Positions 12,396-12,748 of a DNA stretch of 12,748 bases are shown here, piece after piece. Where the stretch lies: positions 1 through 12,748 of the forward strand of contig DAOVGD010000140.1 of the NCBI GenBank assembly GCA_030672555.1, in the 5' to 3' direction. The position numbers and the translations under genes are program-made. Below the pieces are notes generated by a model. The model was not told the origin of the DNA and made no database searches. It saw nothing but the letters and a program-made list of their open reading frames with translations. Source of the DNA: Desulfobacterales bacterium (GTDB taxonomy: Bacteria; Desulfobacterota; Desulfobacteria; Desulfobacterales; C00003106). Within the stretch, counting starts at the first letter, position 1; each line of letters begins with the position of its first letter.

Positions 12396-12748
12396 ATTTT
12401 CCGCCTCTGTTCAAAACTCGACAGTCATAAGTTCTCGTAACACACTGAAATAATTAAACCACAACTTATTCCCCCCTTGAGGGGGGCAGGGGGGTGTTTT
12501 TGGTTGTATTTCCATGAGTTACATCCCCCCGCCCGCCTCGCCTGAGCGAACGCCTTGAGCGGTGCTGACCGCCTCCTTTGGGCGAGAGCGATGGCGGGCA
12601 GGCCTAAAGCCCCCTTCAAAGGGGGACTTTAAAGACTTTTTTAGAGAACTTTGGACTCTCAAGTTTGTATATATTGTGTTTTTTTTATTGCATTAATAAT
12701 ATATTGTTTTATATATATAAATATAACTTCATCATTTAAGAACTTGTC
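12396..12748. other. 353-bp intergenic region: GC-rich repeat, then AT-rich tail
   Basis: No gene. After 74 ordinary bases comes a GC-rich element (12470-12626) and then a very AT-rich tail (12655-12748) with runs of T and TA. A 64-codon minus frame (12425-12619) is made of repeat sequence and is rejected. The tail could carry an upstream promoter, but none is convincing. Confidence 0.5.
12470..12626. repeat. 157-bp composite element with 18-bp terminal inverted repeats
   Basis: The left end (12470-12487, T-C6-TTGA-G6-C) and the right end (12609-12626) are reverse complements at 16 of 18 positions, and each end is itself a small hairpin. Inside lies a second pair: GCCCGCCTCGC (12531-12541) against GCGATGGCGGGC (12588-12599), missing one base. 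The interior GC-rich unit resembles a widespread GCCCGCC/GGCGGGC repeat in environmental bacteria. The element contrasts sharply with the AT-rich DNA around it, which suggests insertion. Confidence 0.6.

Noticed and set aside
12425..12619. 64-codon minus frame
   Set aside because: It is composed of the GC-rich repeat and lacks a ribosome site.
1..12748. CRISPR array, integrase or prophage
   Set aside because: No regularly spaced direct repeats and no recombinase, capsid or transposase motifs were seen.

Overview
The window looks like a piece of an anaerobic, sulfate-reducer-type chromosome, most likely Desulfobacterota (deltaproteobacteria). The pointers are a sigma-54 activator with a cysteine-bearing PAS domain next to several dinitrogenase FeMo-cofactor-type (NifX/ORP-like) proteins, a SecG with a long acidic tail, a DUF4912 protein beside glycogen genes, and intergenic spaces packed with short inverted-repeat elements. 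This placement is inferred from gene content; no taxonomic marker was compared.

Layout. (1) 1-821 (-): 5' part of a DUF4912 protein that runs off the left edge. (2) 904-4806 (+): a near-perfect sigma-70 promoter, then glgB (branching enzyme) and a second, compact GH13 amylase-family enzyme. With the divergent DUF4912 gene this forms an alpha-glucan (glycogen) locus. (3) 4807-5340: a gene graveyard with a possible truncated MIP18/DUF59 start, a possible scrap of NiFe-hydrogenase large subunit on the minus strand, and a 163-bp inverted-repeat element. (4) 5341-5962 (+): secG followed by tRNA-Leu(GAG), the same order as secG-leuU in E. coli. (5) 6316-6795 (+): an unrecognised 159-residue protein. 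(6) 6816-9924: a divergent regulatory unit. A PAS/AAA+/Fis sigma-54 activator lies on the minus strand. On the plus strand a textbook -24/-12 promoter sits almost on top of the start of three consecutive FeMo-cofactor-type proteins, the first fused to a Cys-rich zinc-ribbon tail. The space between them holds a 170-bp imperfect palindrome. (7) 9969-10003: a bidirectional terminator shared with hup (HU, minus). (8) 10688-12395 (-): a tandem universal stress protein followed by a DUF726-like alpha/beta hydrolase. (9) 12396-12748: a composite GC-rich repeat and an AT-rich tail.

The most interesting part is region 6. The activator's PAS domain has a Cys-x3-Cys motif plus a third nearby Cys, and the target operon encodes small proteins of a family that binds Fe/Mo(-Cu) clusters. 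This is the regulatory logic of the Desulfovibrio ORP (orange protein) locus, but without the MinD-type ATPases in view. The second theme is at least five inverted-repeat elements of 84-170 bp with mutually unrelated ends, one in nearly every larger intergenic gap.
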